Assembly: GCA_947579605.1 (NCBI GenBank)
Contig: OX388309.1
Coordinates: 16,748,713-16,812,712 of the forward strand
Direction of reading: 5' to 3'
Length of the DNA: 64,000 nt
Source: Athripsodes cinereus
Taxonomy: Eukaryota > Arthropoda > Insecta > Trichoptera > Leptoceridae
The notes under the pieces were generated by a model that was given only the letters and a program-made list of their open reading frames with translations, searched no databases and had not been told where the DNA came from. The translations under genes were made by a program, and so were the position numbers. Below, in pieces: positions 10,304 through 20,670 of the stretch (within the stretch, counting starts at the first letter, position 1; each line of letters opens with the position of its first letter).

Positions 10304-10526
10304 TAAGTAGGTACTTATAATGTTAAGTGCCAATGCCATAGAATAATAAATATTTTACTAAAGTATCCAGCGCTTATACCATATTTTTGGATTGAATGTT
10401 CTCTGGGGAACAAGCCGCCAAACATAGTATTCGATACCGATAGTAATATAGTATTATCGATGAAACCGCGATCTCGTCATCTTGGGTTACGCCGATCTCG
10501 CGCTGGCCACTGGCATGGCCTCGTAC
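10304..10526. other. spacer between LINE and hAT MITE; displaced upstream region of the Rab gene
   Basis: No open frame or repeat unit is recognised. Before the LINE inserted, this sequence lay directly upstream of the Rab start codon, so any original distal promoter elements would now be here, 5.6 kb away (inference from the target duplication). Confidence 0.4.
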
Positions 10527-11404
10527 CAGTGTGACCAGATTTTATTTTCAAAAACTACTAAATGGCGAAGTCAAAAACTACCAAAAACTACTAAATTCTT
10601 AAAATGGTATAGGAATTTGAAGTATTTCAAAAACTCCTCGGTTTTCTTCAACAATATTTTCAAGCAGTACCTTTTTCTAAAATGTACCCGGTATTTGTAC
10701 CGACGATGATCAATATCGGATACTTTTCTTTTCACGAAGATTTCTACCCCCCGTCGCCGAATTTTCAAAATGGTATAGGAATTTGAAGTATTTCAAAAAC
10801 TCCTCGGTTTTCTTCAACAATATTTTCAAGCAGTACCTTTTTCTAATTTGTACCGACGATGATCAATATCGGATACTTTTCTTTTCACGAAGATTTCTAC
10901 CCCCCCGTCGCCGAATTTTCAAAATGGTATAGGAATTTGAAGTATTTCAAAAACTCCTCGGTTTTCTTCAACAATATTTTCAAGCAGTACCTTTTTCTAA
11001 AATGTACCCGGTATTTGTACCGACGATGATCAATATCGGATACTTTTCTTTTCACGAAGATTTCTACCCCCCCGTCGCCGAATTTTCAAAATGGTATAGG
11101 AATTTGAAGTATTTCAAAAACTCCTCGGTTTTCTTCAACAATATTTTCACGCAGTACCTTTTTCTAAAATGTACTCGTTACTTGTACCGACAATTATTTT
11201 TGAATCGATAAGTATCGGGTATTTTCCCAAGTACCCGATAATTTATCTACCAATTACCGACTGAATACAAAAACTACCAAAAAACTACCAAAAACTACTA
11301 AAAAACTACTAAAAACTACCAAAGAAAAAAAAACTACTAAACATTTTTGCCAATGCCTCAAAAACTACCAAAAAAGTAGGAAACTACCAAATCTGGTCAC
11401 ACTG
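10527..11404. mobile_element. hAT-type MITE with internal tandem repeats
   Basis: The termini are CAGTGTGACCAGATTT and its exact inverse, flanked by the perfect 8-bp duplication CCTCGTAC (10519-10526 and 11405-11412), which is diagnostic of hAT. The 878-bp element has no coding capacity. The subterminal parts are rich in CAAAAACTACCAAAAACTAC motifs. Related copies lie at about 11560-12000, 38445-38808 and, inverted, 42541-42690. Confidence 0.88.
10601..11205. repeat. four tandem units (154-167 bp) inside the hAT MITE
   Basis: Units start with AAAATGGTATAGG at 10601, 10767, 10921 and 11088. The second lacks about 12 bases around the GTACCCGGTATTTGTACC block; the last diverges at its 3' end. 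Expansion inside a MITE suggests replication slippage or unequal exchange. Confidence 0.9.
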
Positions 11405-11559
11405 CCTCGTACGTCAATTGTTGATTGTGCAGAAATTAGTGATGTCTATATGTATGTGAGAGTAAGCACTGTAAGCAGTCTTTGAGCGATGACAATACTG
11501 GATATTTTTTCTAACCGAGTAGGGAGTACTGAATACTAGTCCAAGCAAAATACTCGTTA

Positions 11560-12010
11560 TAAAATAAAAGATTTATTAGTCTCAATTTTCAAAATTTTGT
11601 TTATCCGAATTTGAAGTGATTCACAAACTCATTGGTTTCGTTGAAATATTTTCTCACAATCGGATTACTAAAAAGTGTCAGGTACTTTTACTGATCATCA
11701 GACAATAGACCATTAAAGGTCACGTGGTCTTGTCTATGGATTTGCTTTTGCTTGGGGGGCAAACAGTCAGATTGCGCAAATCATCTTTGTAGGATGTTAT
11801 GCCAAACGAGAAAAAAAAGAAAATCAGACGACAAAATAATAACAAAATCGACACTTGACAGTTTTTTTTATTATTAGGTATTTTTTAGGCGTTCCACCTA
11901 ATATTACACCGTAATCGTCTGTTGTATTGGGATGCCTGATGCCCCTCAATGATTTTTCTGTGACGTCATCCTTTAATGGTCTATATTCCAATTTAAACAA
12001 TTAACGAGTA
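11560..12010. repeat. older relative of the 10527 hAT repeat, split by a TA-flanked MITE
   Basis: The text from TTCAAAATTTTG to TACTTTTACTGATCATC matches the tandem unit of the neighbouring MITE with many changes. It is then interrupted at 11706 by a small inverted-repeat element and resumes after 11983. Confidence 0.5.
11708..11981. mobile_element. 274-bp MITE flanked by TA
   Basis: The ends GACCATTAAAGG and CCTTTAATGGTC are perfect inverses, with TA on both sides (11706-11707 and 11982-11983). TA duplication is typical of the Tc1/mariner superfamily. No coding capacity. Confidence 0.65.
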
Positions 12011-12199
12011 CGTTTACCCATATAATATTATTATACTCTATGGTTTACCTACAACTTACTGTCTTTCGATTACCAATCGACAGTCGACAGCTTCCAATAT
12101 TTACTACATCTTCATTCCGGTAATCAAAAGTAACGGGTATTTAATAACTGGAAGACACTGGATTGACATCACTTTTTCATAAACAGCCGAGTGACGGAG

Positions 12200-13075
12200 G
12201 ACGCATTGCGATGGCATTTGGGTCATAAAATAATGCTTTAACTCGTTCACGATTATCCGGTATGACATTCACCTGGGCAGCGTTCATACAGTCGCCGAGT
12301 GATCACTCGACGACGCTCCGATCGTTCACGAAGCCGGAGCGAGTCACCCGACGACTCGCACTGTCGCGTTCAGGCACGTCGTCGGGTGACAACCGAACAC
12401 CCGAAATCAGAGCAGGGTGATTATCGCTCTGACAGTTACCTTGACGTTTGAGTGATGGTGGCTGTCAAAACAATTGCGAAATTAATCGTAATTATGGTGT
12501 ATTCTTGTCGTATACAATTTTTCAAAATAGAAAATCATATTTTTTAGTTCAAGAAGTGAAATGGAAGAGAAATTAAAATAGTTAGTGCAGACTTTTCAGA
12601 TCGCGAATGAATCTTACGAAAATGGCGCCATTACAATGACATTTGGATCAACAAAACGCTCAAAGTTGATCACGATATCCGGGCAGCGTTCATAGAGTCG
12701 TCGAGTGATCACTCGACGACGCTCCGGCCGTTCACGCGCCCGAAGCGAGTCACCCGACGACTCGCACTTTCGCGTTCAGGATGTCGTCGGGCGTACAACC
12801 GAACAACCGAATTCATAGCAGGGTGATTATCGCTCTGACAGTTAACTTGACGTTTGAGTGATGATGGCTATTATGGTGTATTCTTGTCGTATACAATTTT
12901 TCAACATAGAAAATCATATTTTTTTAGTTAAAGAAGTGACATGGAAGAGAAAATAAAATACTTAGTGCAGATTTTTCAGATCGCGAATGAATCTTGCGAA
13001 AATGGCGCCATTACAATGACATTTGGATCATAAAACGCTCAAAGTTGTTCACGATATCCGGGGTGACATTCGCCA
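12200..13075. repeat. tandem array of roughly 400-bp units with a perfect palindrome
   Basis: Blocks around CATTTGG(A/G)TCA, GTTCATA(C/G)AGTCG and AGCAGGGTGATTATCGC recur at a spacing of about 380-415 bp: two full units and the start of a third near 13003. Each unit carries a dyad centred on GAGTGATCACTC; in the second unit it is a perfect 24-bp palindrome (12697-12720). GC content is above that of the surroundings. No open frame of interest was seen. Confidence 0.75.
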
Positions 13076-13334
13076 CTCACTGCAACTTCATGGTCGCTCA
13101 GAGGCCTGAGTCAACAACACACTTTCGTGTCACGTTCCCGCTCCGTTAGCGTTCGGGTGCAGACGATGTTGCAAGCAAGTGTCAATTTCTTCTTCTTCTT
13201 ATTTTGTTTGGCTTTTCACCCATTTAGAGTATTTTCGCCAGGAAACAGTATGAACTCTTCACATAGAGTAACCCAAAACTCCATTTGCTTAGACCTACTT
13301 ACGCAAATATATATTATCTAGAGAAACCAGTTAA

Positions 13335-16300
13335 TCATAGTTTAATCTCATTCAGCTCCAAAAACCTAGTGAGCAGCTTGAATATAGGTCTGCAATTCAG
13401 GGCCAGAAGATATGGGACGCTTACAGGTAGCTGAACCCCCAACCCACGGAGGTCCTTGAGAAAGTCTGGATATCGGTCATTGATTGGACACTGCAAAAAA
13501 ACATGATCTAGGTCTTCCTCCGCCCATTCACAGTCGCATAACGGGCTTTCCACCACATTGATTTTAAATAGGTGTGCTCTCAAACAGACATGTCCAATAC
13601 GCATACGGCAAATGGACGAGGTCTCAAATTTGTTCAGTTTAATACTGGAGAACCAAGGCTTTTTGAATATTTGGGGCTGGATTGCAGCATAAAATCTGCC
13701 TTTAGACCTAGAAGAGGTCTCCCACAGCAGCTGCCATTCCTGATACAATCCCTCCTGAGCAAGTGGCAACAAATCGTTAACCGGGATGGTCGAATGGACT
13801 TTGCTTCCCGACTCCAAGGCCATCTTTGCAAACCTATCCGCTAATTCGTTTCCAGGTATGCCACAATGGCTCGGAATCCAAGCCATTGTGACATCAACTC
13901 CTCTATCCCTACACCTGACCAAACGTTCCCTAATTTGTAGGCATATGGTGTCATCAGGGTGATTAAATGGTGAGGACTTGAGACTCTCCAGGGCGCTCTG
14001 ACTATCACTCAGAATTAAGATCCTCGAGGAAGGAGCATGGGTCTCCAATATATAACCAAGCGCCTCTGATATAGCGATACATTCGGCTGTGAAGACTGAT
14101 ACTTCTCTCGGCAACTGGAAGAGTCTGAATATCTTTTCAGAATCTGAGTAAAAAGCCGCACCAACGTGCGGGTAATCAGGATGTTTAGAACCGTCAGTGA
14201 AAATCAAGTGATAACCCCTCCAGCGACTCTCAATTGCCGAACAAAACTCCATCGGTGCAAAAGGGCCATTCTCAACTCCCAAAGACAAGAGAATATTTGG
14301 TCGCAGTGAAAGGACCTGATGGTCGGCCAAATATATGGGTAACTTATTGTGGCTGGGAGTCCTTGCGACCAAAGAGTGGTACGAGCGGGCACTCACGACA
14401 AGGTGTGGGGGATGTTTATTCCTCCAGAAGACCGAAGACTCACACAGCGCATCCAACTTTTGTAATTTTGGAATGAGTGGATGATTGTGAGTCCTCCAGC
14501 GACCCAGGTAGAATTTATCTGCGAGAAGCTTTCTACGTAGAGGCAAGGGTGGCTCCCCCGCCTCCACTTGCAGAGCATTTACAGGGGAGGACCTCATCGC
14601 ACCCAAAATAATTCTAAGTCCCTGTGACTGTACACGCTCCAGCTTCAGAAGATTATTTTTGGAGGTCGGTTCGATAAGAAAGCTAGCTAAGTCTAACTGA
14701 CTTCTAACATAAGCATTGTAAAACAGCCTTTGGACCGAAGGGTGGCACCCCCACCAAACGCGTGACACAGCTCTCATAGCGTTGAGACCAATCAAGCTTC
14801 TACTGCAAATGTGATCAACATACAAATTCCAAGAGAGTTTAGCGTCCAATATTACCCCCAGTACTCTGACAGAATTCTTTGTAGGGATGGAATTTCCACC
14901 ACATCGGATATCGATTCTAGGGACCACCTTTTTTTTTGAGAATATGACAACCTCACACTTATGGACGGAGATTTCCAATCCATTATTATCAAACCAAGTA
15001 GAGAGACGGTCCATATTAGAATTAAGGATTCCCTCCGAATCCAAAACATCCCTACATTCCATATATATGAAGAAATCGTCAGCATACTGCAATACCCTGC
15101 AAGGATCCCCAACAGCACGGTCTAGATCATAGGTGTAAAGATTGTATAGGATAGGGCTGATAACAGACCCCTGTGGAAGACCCGCATGTACCTGACGTGA
15201 TTCAGTCTCTACAAGAATGTTCCTATCGAGCAGAAGGTTTGTAATAAAGCTACAAAACCTAAGCGGAACCCCCGTTTCGAGCAGCTTTCTCTCCAAAATA
15301 TCAATTCTAACGTTGTTATATGCCGACTTGACATCCATGAAGACCGCAAACAGAGAGTTTCTCGCAGAGAATGCAATGTTAACATCGGTAACAAATATCG
15401 ACAATACGTCCAATGTACCCCTCTTCTTCCGGAACCCAAACTGTGACCCCGAGAGGATGTCATTGTGCTCCAGGAACCACTCCAGTCGCCTCTTAATAAG
15501 GTGTTCTACCACCTTAATTATAGAGGTAGAAACTGCGATCGGCCTGTAAGAAGAAGCACAATTAACCACACAATTTTTTTTTAATATAGGTACTACAATT
15601 TGGGACTTCCAATTTGGGGGAATTTCTCCTCCTTCAAATGCTACATTAATTATGGATAATAAGTATTCCTTCGATTCCGTATCACTTTTCCCCAAAAAAC
15701 TATATGGGATATTGTATACCCCAGGCGTCTTATCCTGGACTGAGGCCAGGACCCACTCTAGTTCGTCCATATTGAATGGCATGTCCATCCAACTCCGTGC
15801 GCTGAACGTGTATCTAAAGGGAATCTCGTTTATATTGGGTGCAGAAGGAGGCGCCAGTTTGTTTACAAATTCGAGTTTCCATTCCCCTGATACAGTTTTT
15901 CTGCGGCCGGAGTACTTAGGATTGTGGAATTGTTTAATAGTCCTCCAGACAATGGATGGAGGTACGTCTGGGGACAGGGATGAACAGAATTTCTTCCAGC
16001 CAGGCCGTTTCTTGTTTTTTAAGGTACGCCTGGCGATAGCCGCGGAGTTTTGATATATTAGATAATTCTCCATACTCATGTTATTAATGTATGCTTTGCA
16101 GGATGCCTTTCGTTTGTTTACCACCTCTTGGCAATCTTTGTCCCACCAAGGGGGCATAGCCAATAGCTTCTTGGATTTTCCGGGTCTAACAATAGGCACG
16201 CACCTTTTTCCCGCCTCAACCATGGCCTCCGAAAACTCGGTGTTACATAGGGCTAGGTTACCCTGAGAAGGAGTAGGAAGCGACCCAACACGCCGCTCCA

Positions 16301-17054
16301 GATCGTCGGAGAACCTCCTCCAATCAGCAGCAGTTGTGTTAAAACGGATACGCTTGTGTCGATCTATTGGGTTACGGGTTGACCTTTGGTCCTCTGTATA
16401 GGATTCAAGGTGGCCAGATATGTGAATGGGGAGGTGGTCACTACCACATGAAAAGTCCATGACTTGCCAGTCGAATCCTGCGGCTATATCCGCGGAGGCG
16501 AGGCTGAGATCCACTGAGCTCTGTCTGTGATGGGGCGTGTCGACCCTTGTAGGGGAGCCATCGTTCAGAACACACACATTAAACTCCTCCAGGATTTCGG
16601 CTAGGTCCCTACCTCTGCGATCATTGCTTTCGGAGCCCCAGAGGGTATGGTGTGCATTAAAATCTCCCAACACCAAGAAGGGGGGAGTCAGTGCTGAAAA
16701 CAAGGATCTGAATGTAGAGTAACCTACTCTGCTGTTGGGCGGGATGTATATGGAGAGGATTGAGATTTTACCAATCATAACACCAATCACGTTCAACTCC
16801 TCACATGCACCCAGCGATAAAGGAACAGATGGCAGCGACGAGTTGACCAGCAGGGCCACTCCGCCTCTACCATCCGGCCTGTCCTCCCGGAAACATGAAT
16901 ACCCCCCCACTCCAAAGTGGATTTCAGGGACCATCCACGTCTCCGAGAGGGCCACTATGCATGTACGGAACTTATTGATTAGGTATAAGACGTCCGTTTT
17001 TTTGGACAAAAGACTACGACAGTTCCACTGCAGGATTGAGCGCAGTGGGTACAT
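13335..17054 (-). CDS. LINE ORF2: endonuclease, reverse transcriptase and RNase H
   Basis: A 1239-residue open polyprotein. The endonuclease begins at once (LQWNCRS, SETW, GDFNAH, SDHLPIH; about residues 7-225). The reverse transcriptase carries GLPQGSVISPILYNLY and YADD (657-660). RNase H starts near 951 (FTDGSK, then TAECIA, LSDSQSAL, HCGIPGNELADRFAK). A C-terminal CDCEWAEEDLDHVFLQC cluster parallels that of the first LINE. It starts at ATG 17054 inside the ORF1 3' end, a 41-base overlap in the +1 frame. Domain order is shared with the first LINE but the sequence is well diverged, so the two are different families of one clade. Confidence 0.92.
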   Translation of the reverse strand: MYPLRSILQWNCRSLLSKKTDVLYLINKFRTCIVALSETWMVPEIHFGVGGYSCFREDRPDGRGGVALLVNSSLPSVPLSLGACEELNVIGVMIGKISILSIYIPPNSRVGYSTFRSLFSALTPPFLVLGDFNAHHTLWGSESNDRRGRDLAEILEEFNVCVLNDGSPTRVDTPHHRQSSVDLSLASADIAAGFDWQVMDFSCGSDHLPIHISGHLESYTEDQRSTRNPIDRHKRIRFNTTAADWRRFSDDLERRVGSLPTPSQGNLALCNTEFSEAMVEAGKRCVPIVRPGKSKKLLAMPPWWDKDCQEVVNKRKASCKAYINNMSMENYLIYQNSAAIARRTLKNKKRPGWKKFCSSLSPDVPPSIVWRTIKQFHNPKYSGRRKTVSGEWKLEFVNKLAPPSAPNINEIPFRYTFSARSWMDMPFNMDELEWVLASVQDKTPGVYNIPYSFLGKSDTESKEYLLSIINVAFEGGEIPPNWKSQIVVPILKKNCVVNCASSYRPIAVSTSIIKVVEHLIKRRLEWFLEHNDILSGSQFGFRKKRGTLDVLSIFVTDVNIAFSARNSLFAVFMDVKSAYNNVRIDILERKLLETGVPLRFCSFITNLLLDRNILVETESRQVHAGLPQGSVISPILYNLYTYDLDRAVGDPCRVLQYADDFFIYMECRDVLDSEGILNSNMDRLSTWFDNNGLEISVHKCEVVIFSKKKVVPRIDIRCGGNSIPTKNSVRVLGVILDAKLSWNLYVDHICSRSLIGLNAMRAVSRVWWGCHPSVQRLFYNAYVRSQLDLASFLIEPTSKNNLLKLERVQSQGLRIILGAMRSSPVNALQVEAGEPPLPLRRKLLADKFYLGRWRTHNHPLIPKLQKLDALCESSVFWRNKHPPHLVVSARSYHSLVARTPSHNKLPIYLADHQVLSLRPNILLSLGVENGPFAPMEFCSAIESRWRGYHLIFTDGSKHPDYPHVGAAFYSDSEKIFRLFQLPREVSVFTAECIAISEALGYILETHAPSSRILILSDSQSALESLKSSPFNHPDDTICLQIRERLVRCRDRGVDVTMAWIPSHCGIPGNELADRFAKMALESGSKVHSTIPVNDLLPLAQEGLYQEWQLLWETSSRSKGRFYAAIQPQIFKKPWFSSIKLNKFETSSICRMRIGHVCLRAHLFKINVVESPLCDCEWAEEDLDHVFLQCPINDRYPDFLKDLRGLGVQLPVSVPYLLALNCRPIFKLLTRFLELNEIKL

Positions 17055-18471
17055 CCTGAATTGATTCTATTAGAAGTGATATAGCTGTGGCGACGTTGGA
17101 CGGTATATTTGGGAGCAGGGACAAGATAGACACTAAGAGGGTTGATATATTTGTTACAATTGGGTCAACAGGGCCGGCCAGGGCTCGTGACTCCGTTGAG
17201 GCCTCGTCCCTTTTAAGGGCACAGCCATTTTGAGGTTGGGTAGCTTGGCCATTAGGATATGACAGAAGAGAGTTAATCTCTGTCCTATCCCAAGATGTTG
17301 TGGGTCTAGGTTTGTGGGCTTTGGGGACTATAGGACGCGATACTCTAATTGATTGAGTCGGTTGGCTGATAGAAGGGTGAGATGAGGATGTTGCTTCTGC
17401 AAACGATTTGTGTGCCACGAGAGGTGTCTTTTTTGTGGCCTCAAAATAAGAAATATTGTCTCTAGCCATGGTCCATTTAATTTCTTTTTCACGACTCAGG
17501 ATTGGACAGGATGGACTCGTTGCGATGTGAGGGCCTGAGCAATTAACGCAAGCGAATGGCTCAACTGCTTCGCATTGCGAGCCCATGTGGTCTTTTCCAC
17601 ATTTATAGCATCTGGGCAGGGAACGACAATCCTTCATTAGGTGACCAAATCTGCAGCATTTGTGGCATAGAGTGGTAGGATATGTGTAAAGTTCGGTGAC
17701 CAGGGAATTATGGAAAAGGTATATATTTTTAGGTAGAATTTGTCCCTCAAACGAGAGGACAACGGTTTGAGATGGTACCCATGTCACAAGGCCCTGATTG
17801 ACCACCTTTCTATTAAGCCTTCTGGCTTTGACAATTTTTCCACACCCATCCGGAATTTCGGCAAACTTAATAATTTCCTCCTCTGTTACGTCAACTTCGA
17901 TGCCTCTAACGAGTCCCATCTTGATCGTTTTAAAAGTGGGAATATAGGCTTTTATGTTGGACTGAGAGACAAAATTACTTTCTAGAAACGCATTTGCTGC
18001 ATTTCCAGAGGAGAATGTGAGCTGAATTCTGTTCCTACCTAACTTCATTACTCCGCCCATGACTAAATTTTGTATTTTGTGATTGCTCATCTTCTTTCCA
18101 AAATTAATTGGGTGTAATGGAGTGTTATCAATGTTTGATACGAGAACAATGAATGGAGCCAACGAATGCTCCGTATACCGGGCTGCTGGGACTCCATTGA
18201 CGGGTGGGGTTACTTTGGGAGGAGGGGGCATCTCGATTATGGTTGCAGATGGAGGAGGTATTGTATGGGGGGAGGGAGAAGATATTTTATCTTCATCATC
18301 GCTAGATGTATGAGTCTCCTTCTTCCTCTTTGACCTGCGAGATACTTTGGATTTTACCGTCACAAACTGTGACGGTGAGGTGGGCATGTCCACATCTGGG
18401 ACTGAAATCAATGATCCGTCCGTCTCCGAGCCATCCGGTGGCCACGGGTCTGGAGACACTCCCTCCGACAT
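17014..18471 (-). CDS. LINE ORF1, gag-like CCHC protein
   Basis: A 485-residue ORF1 protein with a Ser/Pro-rich, charged N-terminal third, the KARRLNRK and QTVVLSFEGQ blocks, and three zinc knuckles near residues 268-325: CHKCCRFGHLMKDC, CYKCGKDHMGSQC and CVNCSGPH. Here the first knuckle is complete, unlike in the copy at 5120. It starts at ATG 18471, about 190 bases inside the element. It would bind element RNA and form the transposition particle (known for I-element ORF1 proteins). Confidence 0.88.
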   Translation of the reverse strand: MSEGVSPDPWPPDGSETDGSLISVPDVDMPTSPSQFVTVKSKVSRRSKRKKETHTSSDDEDKISSPSPHTIPPPSATIIEMPPPPKVTPPVNGVPAARYTEHSLAPFIVLVSNIDNTPLHPINFGKKMSNHKIQNLVMGGVMKLGRNRIQLTFSSGNAANAFLESNFVSQSNIKAYIPTFKTIKMGLVRGIEVDVTEEEIIKFAEIPDGCGKIVKARRLNRKVVNQGLVTWVPSQTVVLSFEGQILPKNIYLFHNSLVTELYTYPTTLCHKCCRFGHLMKDCRSLPRCYKCGKDHMGSQCEAVEPFACVNCSGPHIATSPSCPILSREKEIKWTMARDNISYFEATKKTPLVAHKSFAEATSSSHPSISQPTQSIRVSRPIVPKAHKPRPTTSWDRTEINSLLSYPNGQATQPQNGCALKRDEASTESRALAGPVDPIVTNISTLLVSILSLLPNIPSNVATAISLLIESIQDVPTALNPAVELS

Positions 18472-18701
18472 TGCGTTATTGCGTACGAATTCGAGGCCAC
18501 CTAGTGTCCGCTGTCACTTAAGCAATCGAATATGTCAAACTTACTAATATTACAAGAATGCGCACTTATTGACTAAATTCAAGCTAATATTTAAGCACTA
18601 TCAACTTTTAATATGATTATATCACACCGCTATCACTGTCACCGATCCAAAATCCCCTGTCCAAGTGTCAATTTCATTGCTAAAGTAGCATTCACATTGC
18701 T

Positions 18702-19156
18702 TCACTTTGGATGATCATCCAGAGTGTCAGGGTCAAACCTGTTCATCGAAAGTGAACACGTCTGTTCACATTTGTTCATCCTATGCTTTCACTGCCATGT
18801 CTACTTTCTCACTCATGTTGTATGCAGTTTGACGTATTTTCGTATAAAAATAATTAAACAAATTCAAAAATGAAAAATAAAACTTAAAATAAATTAATAT
18901 AGCTCTCGACTGCATAATAATTTTGTACATGATTCTGACATTCAATACAAATTCATAGAGAATAAAACAAATAATAAGTTGAAACTTCTTTATGGTCGTT
19001 TCAGTGAAAGGACCTTTCATCAAAATTATGACGAGTGGTAATCTCTTTCCTCCGTCATCGCTAGTGATCACTATTGATGAAACGCCTGTTCACACTTGTT
19101 CATCTTGGAGGATCATCCGGAGTGATCACTGAAAGTGAACGTATGTGAACGACCCT
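18702..19156. repeat. inverted repeat pair with palindromic core inside the hAT-like element
   Basis: 18702-18725 is a near-perfect palindrome around GGATGATCATCC. The text AGGGTCAAACCTGTTCATC with GTTCACATTTGTTCATC returns inverted at 19084-19156 (GTTCACACTTGTTCATC...GAACGACCCTT). It may be a nested small MITE; the borders are uncertain. Confidence 0.45.
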
Positions 19157-19354
19157 TAAGATACACAATAGTTACGAAAATTAACACTTTGGCGCACCAT
19201 CGTCTGCACCCGAACGCTAGCGGAGCGGGAACGTGACGCGATAGTGTGTTGTTGACTCAGGCCTCTGGTCACTCGACGTCGAGTAGTATTGGTAAATCCA
19301 GTTGTTTTTCAGTAATCGGTACTTGAAACATCGTTCTTCAAAACAATTCGTTCT

Positions 19355-19920
19355 TAACATTCGTTCTCGTTCGTGGAATTTGTCACGCGATTTTCACCTT
19401 AGTCTCTTTGAAAATAAAGTATTTTAAAGGCCTTTTTCCCAAAAGACGACACGAAGATTTAAATCCTTAAATCTCGTTTGTGATATATGTCACGCGATTT
19501 TAAACCTTAGTCTCTTTGAAAATAGAGTATTCTAATGGTATTTTTACCAAAACAACTTCACAAAGATTTAAATCTTTGAATCTCGTTTGTTACATTTGAC
19601 ACGCGATATAAAACCTTAATATTCCTTTGAAAATAGAATACTCCAATGGCGTTTTTTCCAAAATAATAACACGTAGATTTAAATCCAAGAATCTCGTTCT
19701 CAACGTTTGACACGCAATATGAAACCTTAGTATCTTTGAAAATAGAGTATCTTAAGGTTTTTTTTTCAAAAAAAAAAACACACACGAAGATTTAAATCTC
19801 GTTCGTGACTTTATTTGCCACGCGATGTTAAACCTTAGTTTCTTTGAAAATATAGTACTTTAATGTAATTTTTCCCAAAAGAACGAAAAAGACCGAACAG
19901 ATTTGGCATTGAGGATTTAG
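19355..19920. repeat. five tandem units of about 109 bp
   Basis: CACGCGAT-type blocks recur at 19384, 19491, 19600, 19711 and 19819, each followed by AACCTTAGTCTCTTTGAAAATA and then GATTTAAATC...ATCTCGTT. The units have diverged by roughly 10-20 percent and have no open frame. This is a short satellite-like array. Confidence 0.85.
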
Positions 19921-20670
19921 TTCTTCGAGTTAAGTTGAATAACGAATACATAAAAACGAATACTCAGATTCTGAACGATACTAACGTCGAGCGATATTTA
20001 TGCTATCGTGAACCCAGCCGTGCATTCACCACACGCTACAACTTCATGGTCGCTCTAGGTAACTTGACTTCAAGCGACATTTTGCATCGTGAACGCGATT
20101 TGTGTTGTTGCCGAAAATAAATAAATAGTTTAAAGCATAGAATAATAAATATACTAAAGTAGTACGTAAAAGCTGTGTTACGACCGTTTTATAATCGCAT
20201 TCTAAATAAATTTACAAACACAATACTTGTTTTCAGATCGGAGTACTCAGAAACAACTAACTGGTATTTAAAAACGAAATCCATAAAAACCTAGAAATGT
20301 AAGTCTTGCTGAATACACCAAAGTGTTTGATTTAATGGTAAATATTTACAATAAGGAGGTACCTACATCGTGGTGAAATACGATCTATAAATTTTGTTAT
20401 TAATGTTTAGTGATTATATGTTTCACCTGGTAAATGAAAGTCCATCTAAAATTGGCCGATTATCCAACGCCAACCTAACCTATAAATCAGTCAAAGGTAA
20501 TAAAATTGTTACTATGTTAGTTGAGCAGCCCCATCCGTTGTCGAGTATTTTTTTCCATAAAAAACGTACGTCAAATGCTTACTAAAAATGTAAATAACTA
20601 ATTTTGTCAAGAAAAAATCAGCATAGCTACTTCATCAGTCTGCGCCTGCTTACACCACTAAGATAAAATA
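19921..20670. other. AT-rich spacer without recognised genes
   Basis: No convincing coding exon was seen. One short block (ACAACTTCATGGTCGCTC near 20040) repeats text just outside the left end of the hAT-like element at 13083-13099, suggesting an old relative of that target sequence. Confidence 0.4.

Larger units (their letters stand above)
13190..18661 (-). mobile_element. full-length I-clade non-LTR retrotransposon, second family
   Basis: A 5.47-kb insertion on the minus strand, bounded by the 14-bp duplication CAAGTGTCAATTTC (13176-13189 and 18662-18675). The 3' end is a GAA-type simple repeat rather than poly(A), which fits the I clade, whose tails are short tandem repeats. It has a 190-bp leader, ORF1, ORF2 and a 145-bp 3' UTR. 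Both frames are open and all visible catalytic motifs are present, so it is a candidate for a still mobile element. It entered the terminal repeat of a hAT-like element. Confidence 0.9.
13100..19266. mobile_element. hAT-like element split by the second LINE
   Basis: Inverted termini starting AGAGGCCTGAGTCAACAACA match over about 70 bp with roughly four mismatches (13100-13171 and 19195-19266). The flanks GGTCGCTC (13092-13099) and GGTCACTC (19267-19274) look like an 8-bp duplication with one change, as for hAT. Without the LINE it would be about 0.7 kb and non-coding. A further inverted pair lies inside its right half (18702-19156). Confidence 0.65.

Noticed and set aside
10482..11211. Open frames in and next to the hAT MITE tandem repeats
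   Set aside because: Non-coding repeat sequence with hAT termini; the frames repeat with the unit and encode nothing recognisable.
13100..19266. A 6-kb autonomous TIR transposon encoding RT and RNase H
   Set aside because: The coding part is a separate LINE with its own 14-bp duplication and tail inside the terminal repeat.
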